Below are positions 15,222 to 23,465 of a stretch of DNA of 35,470 bases, one piece after another. The notes under the pieces were generated by a model, which saw nothing but the letters and a program-made list of their open reading frames with translations, was not told the origin of the DNA and searched no databases. The stretch comes from an uncultured Verrucomicrobiota bacterium (GTDB lineage: Bacteria; Verrucomicrobiota; Verrucomicrobiae; Opitutales; Opitutaceae), in NCBI GenBank assembly GCA_946482165.1, contig CAMLQS010000012.1, positions 1 through 35,470 of the forward strand, written 5' to 3'. The stretch's first letter is position 1. Each line of letters opens with the position of its first letter. The translations under genes and the position numbers were made by a program.

Positions 15222-16834
15222 AGGTAGACGCCCACTGTCGCGCGGCCGGACTGTTTGCCCTCGCGTTCGCCCTTTGGCCGCTCGCGCAACTTCCTCCGGT
15301 GGACTTTGACCGGGCCGCCCCCCTGCTGCTTGTGCCGGGGATTTGGCTCGCACTCCGGGCGCCCGCCTTGCGCCCCGCCCCCGCCGCCCGCGCGTCCGGC
15401 CTCCTGCTGACCGCTTGGTTTTGCTGGGCACTGATCGGGGTTTTCGGCGCGCTCAATCCCGCGACCTCACTGGTGGGTTTTTCCAGCGTTTCTCTCGCGG
15501 TGCTCGGCGGTATCGCTGCCAGCCGCGCGGCCTCGAATGATCCTGCAATAATCTGCCGGCTCTTGGGTGGTATCACAACGGGTGCCGCCCTCGGCCTCAT
15601 CCTTGTGTTTGTGTATCGGGACGCGGCTGGAGGCGGACCTGCCTGGGTATATGGCCACCTCCGCCTTTTTGGCCTTCACCAAATGGTCGGCGCCCTGTCC
15701 GGCGCCATCTGGTTTTTCCTGGCCGGAACCCATCGGGAGCGCCGGCTCGCGCTGTTCATGGCCGCGGTGGCTTGGATCGGCGTGTTCTGGTCTGGCAGCC
15801 GCGCGCCTCTCCCTGCCCTCGCAGCTACGGCGGGACTTTGGATCGTCTTCGGTGGCGGCGAAAAGCGTCTTCGAACCGCGGCGATCTGGCTGGGACTTGT
15901 CGCCGCCGGCCTGAGTGGCTCTTTGTTGCTATCGCCCGCCAACTCCGCGATGGGCGTCAAGAGTCTTGTCGCCCGCACCGTCGAATCCACGTCGATTTCC
16001 GAACTCAGCTCCACCAGATCCGAATTTTGGTTGGTCAGCTTGAGCCATGCGTTCGAAAAACCGCTGATCGGCCACGGCCCCGAGAGCTACCGTTTCATCC
16101 GTCCGAAACAGGTGGGCGAGCAACCGCACAACTTCGTTATTCAATTCGTCTCCGATTACGGCCTGCCCGGCGCAGCCGTCTTGCTTGGCGTGATCGGCAC
16201 CGCCGTTGTCGCCGGGCTGCGCTCGTCCTCCCTTCAGGCGCGAGGAGCGGCTTGCGTCGGGGCGGGCCTCTGCGTTGCGGCGCTCCTTGATGGCGTGGCC
16301 TACCACGCCGTTACCTTGCCGGCGTTCGCGTGCGTCCTCGGCGTTGCGCTCGGATCGCGCAAGACCGCGGATGCGGAGCAACCCGACGGCGCGCCGGGTC
16401 CGTGGCTGCGTCTTGCCCTGTCCGCCGCCGCCGCGCTTCTTGTCCTGCATGGCTGGCTCTTTCACCAAATTCGCTTCGCCCGTCCGCCCGCGCCCGACGA
16501 CGGCATCGTATTGCTGACCCGTGCATTTCCCAGCACCACCTTCGGGCTCTGGCGCTGGTTTGAATCGTGGGAGAAGCAAAACGACGCCGGCTTGGCGCTC
16601 GCGTGGTCTCAATGGGCTGCGGAGCGCTCCGATGTGCCCGCCCTTTTCCACGTCTATTCGGCGCGCATCTACGTCGCAGCGGACAATCTCCCGGCAGCCG
16701 AGGCCGAGTATCGAGCCGCGATCGCCAAGTCTTTTGACGGGGACCGACCGGCGCTCGAACGCCTACTGAGACTCACGCTTGCCGCGCAAAACAAACCGGT
16801 TCCGGATTCGCCGGAGAGCCCAAGCCATCCGTAG
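15218..16834 (+). CDS. O-antigen ligase/polymerase-type membrane protein (Wzy_C family)
   Basis: A 538-residue protein with roughly ten or more membrane helices. The large periplasmic loop has STRSEFWLVSLSHAFEKPLIGHGPESYRF and the family hallmark PHNFVIQFVSDYGLPGA, including the conserved H-N pair of WaaL/Wzy/PglL-type proteins. The last 100 residues are soluble and Ala-rich with TPR-like periodicity (LAWSQWAAERSDVPALF, LPAAEAEYRAAIAKSF), also seen in some ligases. It either polymerises repeat units, ligates glycan to an acceptor, or, as in PglL/PilO relatives, transfers glycan to protein. The end overlaps the convergent GT2 gene by 72 bases. Confidence 0.9.
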   Translation: MKVDAHCRAAGLFALAFALWPLAQLPPVDFDRAAPLLLVPGIWLALRAPALRPAPAARASGLLLTAWFCWALIGVFGALNPATSLVGFSSVSLAVLGGIAASRAASNDPAIICRLLGGITTGAALGLILVFVYRDAAGGGPAWVYGHLRLFGLHQMVGALSGAIWFFLAGTHRERRLALFMAAVAWIGVFWSGSRAPLPALAATAGLWIVFGGGEKRLRTAAIWLGLVAAGLSGSLLLSPANSAMGVKSLVARTVESTSISELSSTRSEFWLVSLSHAFEKPLIGHGPESYRFIRPKQVGEQPHNFVIQFVSDYGLPGAAVLLGVIGTAVVAGLRSSSLQARGAACVGAGLCVAALLDGVAYHAVTLPAFACVLGVALGSRKTADAEQPDGAPGPWLRLALSAAAALLVLHGWLFHQIRFARPPAPDDGIVLLTRAFPSTTFGLWRWFESWEKQNDAGLALAWSQWAAERSDVPALFHVYSARIYVAADNLPAAEAEYRAAIAKSFDGDRPALERLLRLTLAAQNKPVPDSPESPSHP

Positions 16835-17521
16835 TCCATCGCGAACCACGGAAACCTTGCTCCCGGCCTGATCGTGCCAGTCCACGGGAAACTCGCTCAC
16901 CCGCGCGCCCGCGGCGTTCAGGGCAGCCAGCAACTCGACATCAAAAGCAAATCTATCCTCGCGCAAGGATGGCGCTATTGTGCGCCACACATCGGCGCGG
17001 ATCGCCTTTAAGCCGCACTGGGAATCGTAGATATGATCATCGATGTAACACGCGACCAGCGTTGCAAAAAGCCGTCCGCTTAAATGTCGGCGCCAACTGC
17101 GCGTCACATGGCGCCCTCGCATTTTTATTCGCGACCCGAACCATGCGTCCACCGAGTTCGCCGAAGTCCGTTGTATCTCCGCCAGCAGGCGCACCACTTC
17201 CGCCGCCGAAACGGCTCCGTCGGCGTCCGCAAACAACACCCATCCCGCTGTCGGATTAGCCGCAGTCCATCCCGCGCGCACCGCATGGCCCTTGCCTCGA
17301 TTGCACGGCAAACACAGCGGCCCGACGACAAAAGGAAACCCCTCGCGAATCTCGTTTATCGACGCGGAGATTTTGGCGCGCTCCGATGCCAGAGAGCCGT
17401 CGTCCACCACTAAGATTTCACCTCCGAAATCCGCTTCACGAAGGGCGATCGCCAAGCTCCGAAGATAGCGAGGGAGGCGGGCGCCTTCGTTGTAGGCGGG
17501 AATAACGACGTGGCAGCGCAT
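16763..17521 (-). CDS. Family 2 glycosyltransferase, dolichyl-phosphate glucosyltransferase-like
   Basis: A 252-residue GT2 starting MRCHVVIPAYNEGARLPRYL; ATG at 17521 has AGCAAGG seven bases or so upstream. Motifs: ILVVDDGS (36-43), CNRGKGHAVRAGW (73-85), WVLFADADGAVS (94-105) with the DAD metal site, GSRI, and DSQCGLKAIRADVW with the conserved Cys and Lys. This pattern is closest to ALG5-like polyprenyl-phosphate glucosyltransferases. It follows the GT-C membrane gene after 11 bases in the same direction, so the two probably form a donor-and-transferase pair. Its last 24 codons overlap the Wzy-type gene on the other strand. Confidence 0.92.
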   Translation of the reverse strand: MRCHVVIPAYNEGARLPRYLRSLAIALREADFGGEILVVDDGSLASERAKISASINEIREGFPFVVGPLCLPCNRGKGHAVRAGWTAANPTAGWVLFADADGAVSAAEVVRLLAEIQRTSANSVDAWFGSRIKMRGRHVTRSWRRHLSGRLFATLVACYIDDHIYDSQCGLKAIRADVWRTIAPSLREDRFAFDVELLAALNAAGARVSEFPVDWHDQAGSKVSVVRDGLRMAWALRRIRNRFVLRGKRESQ

Positions 17522-17532
17522 GCCGGCCTTGC

Positions 17533-19404
17533 TCAGGGCAGCTGACGCGCCCATTCGAGACGATATTCCTGCTCCGCGGCCACGGCCTTGTTCACCGCCT
17601 CGGACTCGGCCGCGCCGGGAACCCAATCGAGGTGGTCGGAACGAATCGCGGTGACCCGAAGAATTCGGACCGCGTAAGTGGGATTGAAGCGCCTGAACAA
17701 TCGTGGCTCGAGATCGAAATCGAGCCCGAGCTCATCCTCGGGAAAAGGCACCCAGCGGGCGTTGGGCGCGTCGTAGCGCAAACGCTGCACGACCAGAATC
17801 TCGTCGAATGTGCCATGCTTCCAATGGAAGCGAATCCGCTCTGGCAAGCGGCGCGCCGCCTCCTGCGTGACCACCGGGGTATCCATCAACAACCACACGA
17901 GTCCGCTGAAATTATCGATTACCAGTCGATGCTGATGGGCGGGAAACTCCCGCGACTTCTCGATCATCCAATCCTGTGTTTGAGTGGCGTAATTGACCAC
18001 GGAGAAGCGGTTCAAGCGCAGCTGCGGTGCCGTTATGAAAATCAACATGGATGCGAGCAGCGCCGCATAATACGGCGCAAATCGCGGCCAGGATTTGGCG
18101 CATGCCGGCACAGCCAACGCGGGCAAAGCCAGCCAAAGGTGGGTTGGCAACGCCAACCGCTGAGTCGTGAGATCGTCGAATTGCCCCCAGAAATAGACCA
18201 TCATGAGCAGCAAATGGGCGCTCAGGCCAAGCCACAGAAAATACGCCCCCTGCGCAGTCGGACCGGCGTCGGTGCGTGAATGCCTGCGATAAATCAGCAG
18301 AACCCAGAATCCCACGCACAAAAACCCGACAGCCGAAAGAAAGATGGAATTGGTCGAGGTAAAGTCGCCCGAGAAATAATAACTCAGGGCATGCCCGACA
18401 TTGTCGTAGAAAAAACGAAATGCAAAAGGCTCCCCCAGCGCCTCCGGCTTGGAGCTTAACTGCCACGTGTCGCCTCGCTCAAACACCCGCTGCAACCAGA
18501 GACGCGGCACCAACAACAAGGGCGCGACCAGAACCGGCCAAGGCGCTACCACTGAGCGAGCGGATATCCAAGCGACCAAAACCACGATCGCGGCCGGCAA
18601 CAAAAACACCACCGACTCATAGCGACAGTGCGCCAGAAGCGCTGCGGTGAGCGCCAACCAACCAAGCCGATCAGCGTCGGAAGGCCGCTCCAAAACCAAC
18701 ATGAACGCATGTCCGAGCGCCACCATCAGCAGGAGGTTCAGAATCTCGAAACCACCCGAGTTTGCATTATGCGCATACATCGGGGGCAGCATCATCAGAA
18801 AGGCCAGAATCACACCGCCCCAGTTACCTGCCATGCGCCTTCCCAAGACAAACAGCCACACCGCCAGAGCCACGCCGAGAAACCGGTTGAGATAGAATGC
18901 ATTCTCCACCCGATAGCCCGTGAGAGAATGCGTGGTCGCAACCAACCACGGATAAAGAATCGGGCGCTTGTCCACGGTTCCATGCGTAGCTTCAAAGCCC
19001 AGACCCAAATCGTGGCCCCGCAAGGTCGTGATCGCCTCGCGGCTCTCGAACAACGACTTGGCGGTCAGCATTTGAATCGGTTCATCGGCCACCACCTTGA
19101 GACCAGTCGGCTGATGCACCGTCACCACCCACACGGCCGCCAAGACAACAAGCGCCAAGGCCGCCTTATCTTGAATGGAGCCAAACCTGCGCCCTCGCCA
19201 AAATTGCTTTGCTAATCTGGCGCCCACCCAGCCCCACACCAAAACTCCGGCGGTGACCCACCAAAAGGCCGTATGCCTGAAAATCGTCGTTCCCTGCTCG
19301 GAAGTGAAGGTGACCAGACCGGCTAAGACACTCAGCAGGACGATCAATACCACCAAGATGAAAGACGAAAGATTATGACGCCAAAAAGAGACCCGATGCA
19401 GCAT
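17533..19404 (-). CDS. GT-C type membrane glycosyltransferase (GT39-like), next to pilin gene
   Basis: A 623-residue polytopic protein, MLHRVSFWRHNLSSFILVVLIVLLSVLAGL, with about 12 hydrophobic segments. After the second helix a periplasmic loop carries VVADEPIQMLTAKSLF, whose Asp-Glu matches the catalytic acidic pair of GT-C enzymes. TVDKRPILYPWLVATTHSLTGYRVENAF resembles the following loop of PMT-like proteins. The last 130 residues are a soluble periplasmic domain. It probably moves a sugar from a lipid carrier to a periplasmic acceptor. The DNA is visibly less GC-rich than the rightward operon. It lies just downstream of a pilin gene, separated by that gene's terminator, which suggests its own or read-through expression. 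Confidence 0.85.
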   Translation of the reverse strand: MLHRVSFWRHNLSSFILVVLIVLLSVLAGLVTFTSEQGTTIFRHTAFWWVTAGVLVWGWVGARLAKQFWRGRRFGSIQDKAALALVVLAAVWVVTVHQPTGLKVVADEPIQMLTAKSLFESREAITTLRGHDLGLGFEATHGTVDKRPILYPWLVATTHSLTGYRVENAFYLNRFLGVALAVWLFVLGRRMAGNWGGVILAFLMMLPPMYAHNANSGGFEILNLLLMVALGHAFMLVLERPSDADRLGWLALTAALLAHCRYESVVFLLPAAIVVLVAWISARSVVAPWPVLVAPLLLVPRLWLQRVFERGDTWQLSSKPEALGEPFAFRFFYDNVGHALSYYFSGDFTSTNSIFLSAVGFLCVGFWVLLIYRRHSRTDAGPTAQGAYFLWLGLSAHLLLMMVYFWGQFDDLTTQRLALPTHLWLALPALAVPACAKSWPRFAPYYAALLASMLIFITAPQLRLNRFSVVNYATQTQDWMIEKSREFPAHQHRLVIDNFSGLVWLLMDTPVVTQEAARRLPERIRFHWKHGTFDEILVVQRLRYDAPNARWVPFPEDELGLDFDLEPRLFRRFNPTYAVRILRVTAIRSDHLDWVPGAAESEAVNKAVAAEQEYRLEWARQLP

Positions 19405-19478
19405 GGATAACTAGACTGATGGACGATGAAGACGCCCCTCCCCCCCCTAAATCAGGCGAGGCTAAGCGTCTATAACGT

Positions 19479-19507
19479 AAAAAACGCCTACCCAAACGGG
19501 TAGGCGT
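19479..19507 (-). terminator. Intrinsic terminator of the pilin gene
   Basis: On the minus strand, a perfect 10-bp stem (19498-19507 with 19484-19493) closes a four-base loop and is followed by six T residues (19484-19479). It begins 25 bases past the pilin stop codon. This is a textbook rho-independent terminator and makes strong pilin transcription independent of the membrane transferase gene downstream. Confidence 0.9.
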
Positions 19508-19532
19508 CATGCAAAAAAGCCTCTCGAACGGC

Positions 19533-19880
19533 TTATTGAGAGAAAGAGATACCAGTCGTGAACGCAGGCCAGGTAACGGTGTAAGAAGAACCCTGGGTAA
19601 GGGTGGCCGGATAGGACTCGCCTGCAGCGGTCTTGAGCTCTTTGACGTAGGCGTTGATGCCGACCAAGTTGGCGGTGGCAACGGTCGTGGTGCCGTTTTC
19701 CAAGAAGTATTGGTCAGCCGCAGCGGTGAGCTGGCGGATGTTGTTGGTAACGGCCTTCTTTTGGCTCTCAACGCGGACCTTTTGGAAGGCGGGAATCGCC
19801 ATGGCGGCCAAGAGGCCGATGATGACGACGACGATCATGATTTCAACGAGGGTAAAGCCCTGGGTTTTGCGATTCTTCAT
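19533..19880 (-). CDS. Type IV pilin-like protein (prepilin, 115 aa)
   Basis: The N-terminus MKNRKTQG|FTLVEIMIVVVIIGLLAAMAIPAF is a classic class III prepilin signal: PilD cleavage after Gly8, methylation of Phe9, and Glu13 as the conserved +5 Glu. The hydrophobic helix is followed by a short globular part (VRVESQKKAVTNNIRQLTAAADQYFLENG) common in Verrucomicrobia pilins. At 115 residues it is small and has no cysteine disulfide loop. It should form pili or pseudopili in the periplasm or on the surface. It has its own terminator; the 253 bases upstream (19881-20133) are non-coding and likely hold its promoter, though I could not pick one. No pilus-assembly genes are nearby. Confidence 0.95.
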   Translation of the reverse strand: MKNRKTQGFTLVEIMIVVVIIGLLAAMAIPAFQKVRVESQKKAVTNNIRQLTAAADQYFLENGTTTVATANLVGINAYVKELKTAAGESYPATLTQGSSYTVTWPAFTTGISFSQ

Positions 19881-20133
19881 GGTAGGAACGGATCTATTGT
19901 TATGGATATTCGTCCGTCGAAATGATGGACATATGCGGTGATGCGCTCACTTGGCGCAAAGACAAGGCGATTCTCTTAGGAGGATTCCCTAGGAAGGCCC
20001 GAGAGAACGATGCCCGAGCCGACGGCTTGCCGCGAAAAACCGGCCCGGAACGACGGTATCCATGCGGGCGATACCAATCGCCGTGTGCTTAGGTTGACGA
20101 AACCTCGGGGAGCCTTTCCGCAAAGACCGAAGC

Positions 20134-20670
20134 TCACGTCTTTTTCGCTTTCGGAGCCGGCTTTTTCTTCGAGGCAGGCTTTGCTTTGGCCACCGGCTTC
20201 GCCGGCTTCTTCGTCTTCGCCGCAGGCGATTTCTTTTTTGGGGCCGCAGATTTTTTGGCCTTCGCCGGACCGGGCTTGGCCTTCGCCGCCTTCGGGGTGA
20301 GCGTCTTCAGGTCTACCTCCGGCGCATCCTTCCAGAGCTTTTCCAGCGCATAATTTTCGCGCTGCTCCGAAGTGAAAAAGTGAACCATGATCTGGTAGGC
20401 GTCGACCACGGTCCATCCGCTGTTGAATCCGCCCGAATCCATGCCCGCGATCGGGGCCTTCGCCGCATCAAACACCTTTTCGGCTTCGATGCGCAGCGCG
20501 CGCAGGTGCGGCTCGCTGTTGCCCGTCGCCAACACGAGATAGTCCGTGATGTTGGAGACGTCGCCGACGCTGAGCACCTTGAGATTGTCCGCCTTCTTGT
20601 CCTCCAGCGCGGTGATGAGATTGCGCAGCAGCGCGGTCGTCTGGGCGTCGGGAGTGTGATCGGTGGCCAT
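20134..20670 (-). CDS. rsfS: Ribosome silencing factor RsfS with Lys/Ala/Pro-rich C-terminal tail
   Basis: Residues 1 to about 125 form the RsfS/Iojap domain: LLRNLITALEDKKADNLKVLSV, DVSNITDYLVLATGNSEPHLRAL, SGWTVVDAYQIMVHFFTSEQRENYALEKLW. It binds ribosomal protein uL14 on the large subunit and blocks subunit joining under starvation. The typical protein is about 105-120 residues; this one has 178 because of a low-complexity tail (about 126-178) made almost entirely of K, A, P, S and T, similar to histone H1 tails. It follows nadD after 8 bases, the standard nadD-rsfS arrangement, and the two are surely co-transcribed. Confidence 0.96.
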   Translation of the reverse strand: MATDHTPDAQTTALLRNLITALEDKKADNLKVLSVGDVSNITDYLVLATGNSEPHLRALRIEAEKVFDAAKAPIAGMDSGGFNSGWTVVDAYQIMVHFFTSEQRENYALEKLWKDAPEVDLKTLTPKAAKAKPGPAKAKKSAAPKKKSPAAKTKKPAKPVAKAKPASKKKPAPKAKKT

Positions 20671-20678
20671 GTGGTTTT

Positions 20679-21296
20679 CTAGTGGCCGCGATAGAGGCCT
20701 TTTTCACGAATGTATTCAATCACCTTGTCCGGCAGCATTCCCGCCACGCCCTCGCCGCGAGCCAGGCGAGCCCGAATCTCGCTCGAACTGATGTCCCACA
20801 AAGCGTCCGCCCCCGCGTCCACCCGGCGCACACGAAATCCGGAAAGAACCGGCTCGGGCGAAGCGACCCACGCGTGGCCGGGACGCGCATAAGCCGCCCA
20901 ATCCGCCAATCGCGCCAGCTCCCCCGGCTCGCGCCATTGCGGGAGTCGCGCCAGTTGATCGGCTCCGACAATCCAAGTGAACTCGTCCTTCGGCCGGGCC
21001 GCCCCCAACGCGCGCAAAGTATCCGCGGTGTAACTCACGCCTCCGCGGCGCAGCTCCGTCTCGTCCACCTCCAGCCGCCGCTCGCCAGCCTGCGCCGCCA
21101 GTTCCGCCACCGCGATCCGCGCCATCTCCGCCCGTTCGACTCCGTTCGCGAAAACACCGGCGCCGCGCAGCGGCGCTTGCGCGGCGGGAATCAACAGGAC
21201 CCGCTCCAGCCCCAGCACGTCCGCCACCGCCCGCGCCACGCCGAGATGGCCAAAGTGGATCGGGTCGAAGCTCCCGCCGAGGATACCAATGCGCAT
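20679..21296 (-). CDS. nadD: Nicotinate-nucleotide adenylyltransferase NadD
   Basis: A 205-residue protein starting MRIGILGGSFDPIHFGHLGVA. The GSFDP loop and HFGH (14-17) form the nucleotidyltransferase active site; FTWIVGADQLARLPQW is the substrate region and WDISSSEIRARLARG the C-terminal ISSTxIR motif. It converts nicotinate mononucleotide and ATP to deamido-NAD in NAD synthesis. I placed the start at the ATG at 21296, because the fold starts there and residues before it do not resemble the family; no strong ribosome site is seen. It precedes rsfS, as in many bacteria, and lies opposite the tRNA gene. Confidence 0.96.
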   Translation of the reverse strand: MRIGILGGSFDPIHFGHLGVARAVADVLGLERVLLIPAAQAPLRGAGVFANGVERAEMARIAVAELAAQAGERRLEVDETELRRGGVSYTADTLRALGAARPKDEFTWIVGADQLARLPQWREPGELARLADWAAYARPGHAWVASPEPVLSGFRVRRVDAGADALWDISSSEIRARLARGEGVAGMLPDKVIEYIREKGLYRGH

Positions 21297-21396
21297 GCGC
21301 CACCAGTGCCGGGTCCGACCTCGCATCTCAAGCTCGCCGCCCGCCTGGAGTTGACGAGCCCTCTCCCGCCGCCGAGCTTTCACGGCTCCCGACCGC

Positions 21397-21482
21397 GCCC
21401 CGGTGGTGGAATGGCAGACACACAGGACTTAAAATCCTTTGCTCGAAAGAGCGTGCGGGTTCGACTCCCGCCCGGGGCACCA
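21397..21482 (+). tRNA. trnL: tRNA-Leu (anticodon UAA)
   Basis: An 86-base class II tRNA. The acceptor stem GCCCCGG (21397-21403) pairs with CCGGGGC (21472-21478), followed by discriminator A and an encoded CCA. The D-arm contains TGGTGGAATGGCAGACAC, and the anticodon loop CTTAAAA gives anticodon TAA. A long variable arm (TTGCTCGAAAGAGCG) and a T-arm with GGTTCGACTCC complete the cloverleaf. Transcribed opposite to its neighbours. Confidence 0.97.
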
Positions 21483-21502
21483 ATGGGTCCGCCGCTTCCG
21501 CT

Positions 21503-22507
21503 TCAACGAAACTGCTGCGGCACCGGGCCGAGTTTCCGATCATGCAACTCGAGCGCTTTTTCGGGCCAGGCGGAATCGTCGAAAATCGGCGCGGTTTGCG
21601 AGTCGATCCGCAACTCCTCCGTGAACGACCAGAAGCGGCGCGTGTAGACACTGTCGGGATCGTTGAATATCCGGACCTTCGCGCGCACCCGGTCCCACGA
21701 CTCGGCCTCCGCCTTTCTCCAATTCCATTCCGTCATGAACGCCGCGCTGATCTCCTCCGGCCACATCGGCCTCTCGAAAAACGATGCCTCGCCGGGATCG
21801 GCCCGCCTCTCCGCGACATAGGATTCGAAGGCCGCCCGTTCAGGGCTGTCTTCCGCCTCGAGTTCGGGAAACCGGCGATACGCGCGGATCCAGGATATCT
21901 TCGTCATCTCCGAACGGTTTTCGGCGATGAGGTCCGCCACGCTTAGATTCTCGCTCGTCGCGGAGTTCGCCAGACTGCGATTGTCGCTGCGCGGAAATTT
22001 CAGGCTGTAACTGATCATGCTGCCGTCCGTGCCAACCCAGGTCATTTTCCCAGGCGTTGTCGCGGGCGTCCGGGTGTAGAGCACCCGCGCGGGTGCCGCG
22101 GACGTCTGCTGTTGGTTGTCCGACACCGAGGGCGGAGGCATGAAATTGGGGTCTACTCCCCGCGAGGCGTTCCCGAAAGTCGGACCAAAGCAGAAGAACG
22201 CGAATTGCCTTCCCGAGGCGCGGCCGACGGGCCGCGGCTCATTGCGGACCTTCGTGTCCTTTCGAACCTTCGCCTCCTCTTCGACACGGCTGGCCGGCAC
22301 CGGCTCCGGCTCACGGCCCGCCCTAGTAACCCCTTCCACCGTCGGACGCGGGTCCGAGACCGAATAACTCGATGCGCCCCCCATGGGAAGCGGAAGAGCC
22401 GCCGCATAGGAATCGGCCTGAAGCCGCGCCGCCAACAACGCGGCCGCGACAACGACGCCGACTCGGAGAGCCGGGGCGCCAACAAGAGTGATTTTTGAAG
22501 CATTCAC
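21503..22507 (-). CDS. Unrecognised secreted protein (334 aa)
   Basis: The start is GTG at 22507, fixed by a perfect GGAGGTGA five bases upstream. The first 35 residues (VNASKITLV..., then VGVVVAAALLAARLQA) look like a signal peptide with cleavage after LQA. A disordered Pro/Glu/Arg-rich stretch follows (about 45-110). The C-terminal part (about 150-330) is rich in Trp, Glu and Arg: SMISYSLKFPRSDNRS, NLSVADLIAENRSEMTKISWIRAYRRF, WPEEISAAFMTEWNWRKAEAESW and RFWSFTEELRIDSQTAPIF. I do not recognise the family and see no catalytic motif. It is a monocistronic gene in a core-gene neighbourhood, perhaps lineage-specific. Confidence 0.8.
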   Translation of the reverse strand: MNASKITLVGAPALRVGVVVAAALLAARLQADSYAAALPLPMGGASSYSVSDPRPTVEGVTRAGREPEPVPASRVEEEAKVRKDTKVRNEPRPVGRASGRQFAFFCFGPTFGNASRGVDPNFMPPPSVSDNQQQTSAAPARVLYTRTPATTPGKMTWVGTDGSMISYSLKFPRSDNRSLANSATSENLSVADLIAENRSEMTKISWIRAYRRFPELEAEDSPERAAFESYVAERRADPGEASFFERPMWPEEISAAFMTEWNWRKAEAESWDRVRAKVRIFNDPDSVYTRRFWSFTEELRIDSQTAPIFDDSAWPEKALELHDRKLGPVPQQFR

Positions 22508-22512
22508 GTGGT

Positions 22513-22520
22513 TCACCTCC
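22513..22520 (-). promoter_or_regulatory. Strong Shine-Dalgarno that sets a GTG start
   Basis: GGAGGTGA on the minus strand, five bases before the GTG at 22507. It is the best ribosome site in the window and decides the start of the secreted protein. The rest of 22508-22820 holds no gene that I can support; a promoter for this gene should lie there, but no clear box pair is visible. Confidence 0.8.
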
Positions 22521-22820
22521 GGATAAGGGTTGATACGTCGGATTTTGGGACCTTTCCGATGCAGCGCAAGGGGGGCGGCGGCAGGGAAGCTCCCTCCACT
22601 TTCATCGGTAAAAGCCGGCGGCCTCCCCGCCAAAGGCATGCCGAGACCGAGGCTTCGATCCGGCCTGCATCCTTCACGCCGCGCCAAGCTGTATCCAAAA
22701 ACGACTACCCGCGGCGTCGCTACGCCCCGCCGATGCCCGCACCCGCGGCGCGGCGCCTTCGCGAGCAAAACCTCGGGACGCCCGCGACCGCTTCAAGATT
22801 GCCTGCCCGGTCCCGGATGG

Positions 22821-22837
22821 GCGGGCGGAGCGCCCGC
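22821..22837 (-). terminator. Possible terminator hairpin after the response regulator
   Basis: A perfect 7-bp stem, GCGGGCG with CGCCCGC around a three-base loop, lies directly behind the stop codon of the response regulator. There is no T-run after it, so it may be a pausing or mRNA-end-protecting hairpin and not a true terminator. Confidence 0.35.
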
Positions 22838-22838
22838 T

Positions 22839-23282
22839 TCACCGCCCTCCGGACGGTCTGCATGCCCTCGAAGGATCTTCGAGCATGGCGACGAGCCGCT
22901 TCATGTCGTCGACCGTGGCGGGCTTCACCAGGTAGGCGCGCGCGCCCAGCGCCAGGGCGCGTTGCCGATCCCGCGCCTCGCCGGAGCCGGTGAGCATCAC
23001 CACCATGACGTCCGCCAGCCGGGGCTGCGTTCGTATCCATTCAAGCACTTCAAATCCGTCGCGATACGGCAACTTGAGATCCAAAAGAATGAGGAATGGC
23101 AACGGATGCCCCGCGGATCGCCCGGGATCGAGCGCGGCCGCGAGATAGTCGACCGCGTCCTGTCCGTTCCATGCCACGTGCACGGGGTTCTCAACCCCCG
23201 CCTTTTTCAGAACCCGCTTCATCATGAAGACGTCGTCCTCGCTGTCCTCTACTTGAAGAATCAGGCGATCGGATGAGTTCAT
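22839..23282 (-). CDS. Single-domain response regulator (Rcp1-like CheY family)
   Basis: A 147-residue protein made of one receiver domain. LILQVEDSEDD gives the acidic pocket (Glu12, Asp13), LILLDLKLP the phospho-acceptor Asp68, VVMLTGSG the switch Thr98 and YLVKPA the conserved Lys near 120. The EDSEDD start and FMMKRVLKKAG helix match the Rcp1-type regulators that partner with phytochrome or hybrid kinases. There is no output domain, so it signals by protein contact. No histidine kinase is encoded nearby, making it an orphan. The ATG at 23282 was chosen because the domain begins right after it; no ribosome site is evident. Confidence 0.93.
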   Translation of the reverse strand: MNSSDRLILQVEDSEDDVFMMKRVLKKAGVENPVHVAWNGQDAVDYLAAALDPGRSAGHPLPFLILLDLKLPYRDGFEVLEWIRTQPRLADVMVVMLTGSGEARDRQRALALGARAYLVKPATVDDMKRLVAMLEDPSRACRPSGGR

Positions 23283-23465
23283 AAGGAGTCGGCGTCGGCC
23301 GCCTCGTCGAAATCGGCGCGCCGCCTTGTGGAGATAAACGGAAAGGTGACGCAATCGCCGCCCGACTAAAGGGATAAAGGCTCCGAATCGTCCCCCGGAA
23401 AATCCCCGACCGAAATCCGCAAGTTCGGGATTCTCTCCCGCGCCCGGCGCTCCCAATCTGCCGAT

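Noticed and set aside
19881..19980. Promoter of the pilin gene, including a sigma-54 type
   Set aside because: No GG-N10-GC pattern and no convincing -35/-10 boxes could be placed.
20091..20105. Short hairpin AGGTT/AACCT downstream of rsfS
   Set aside because: Only five pairs and no T-run; too weak to call a terminator.
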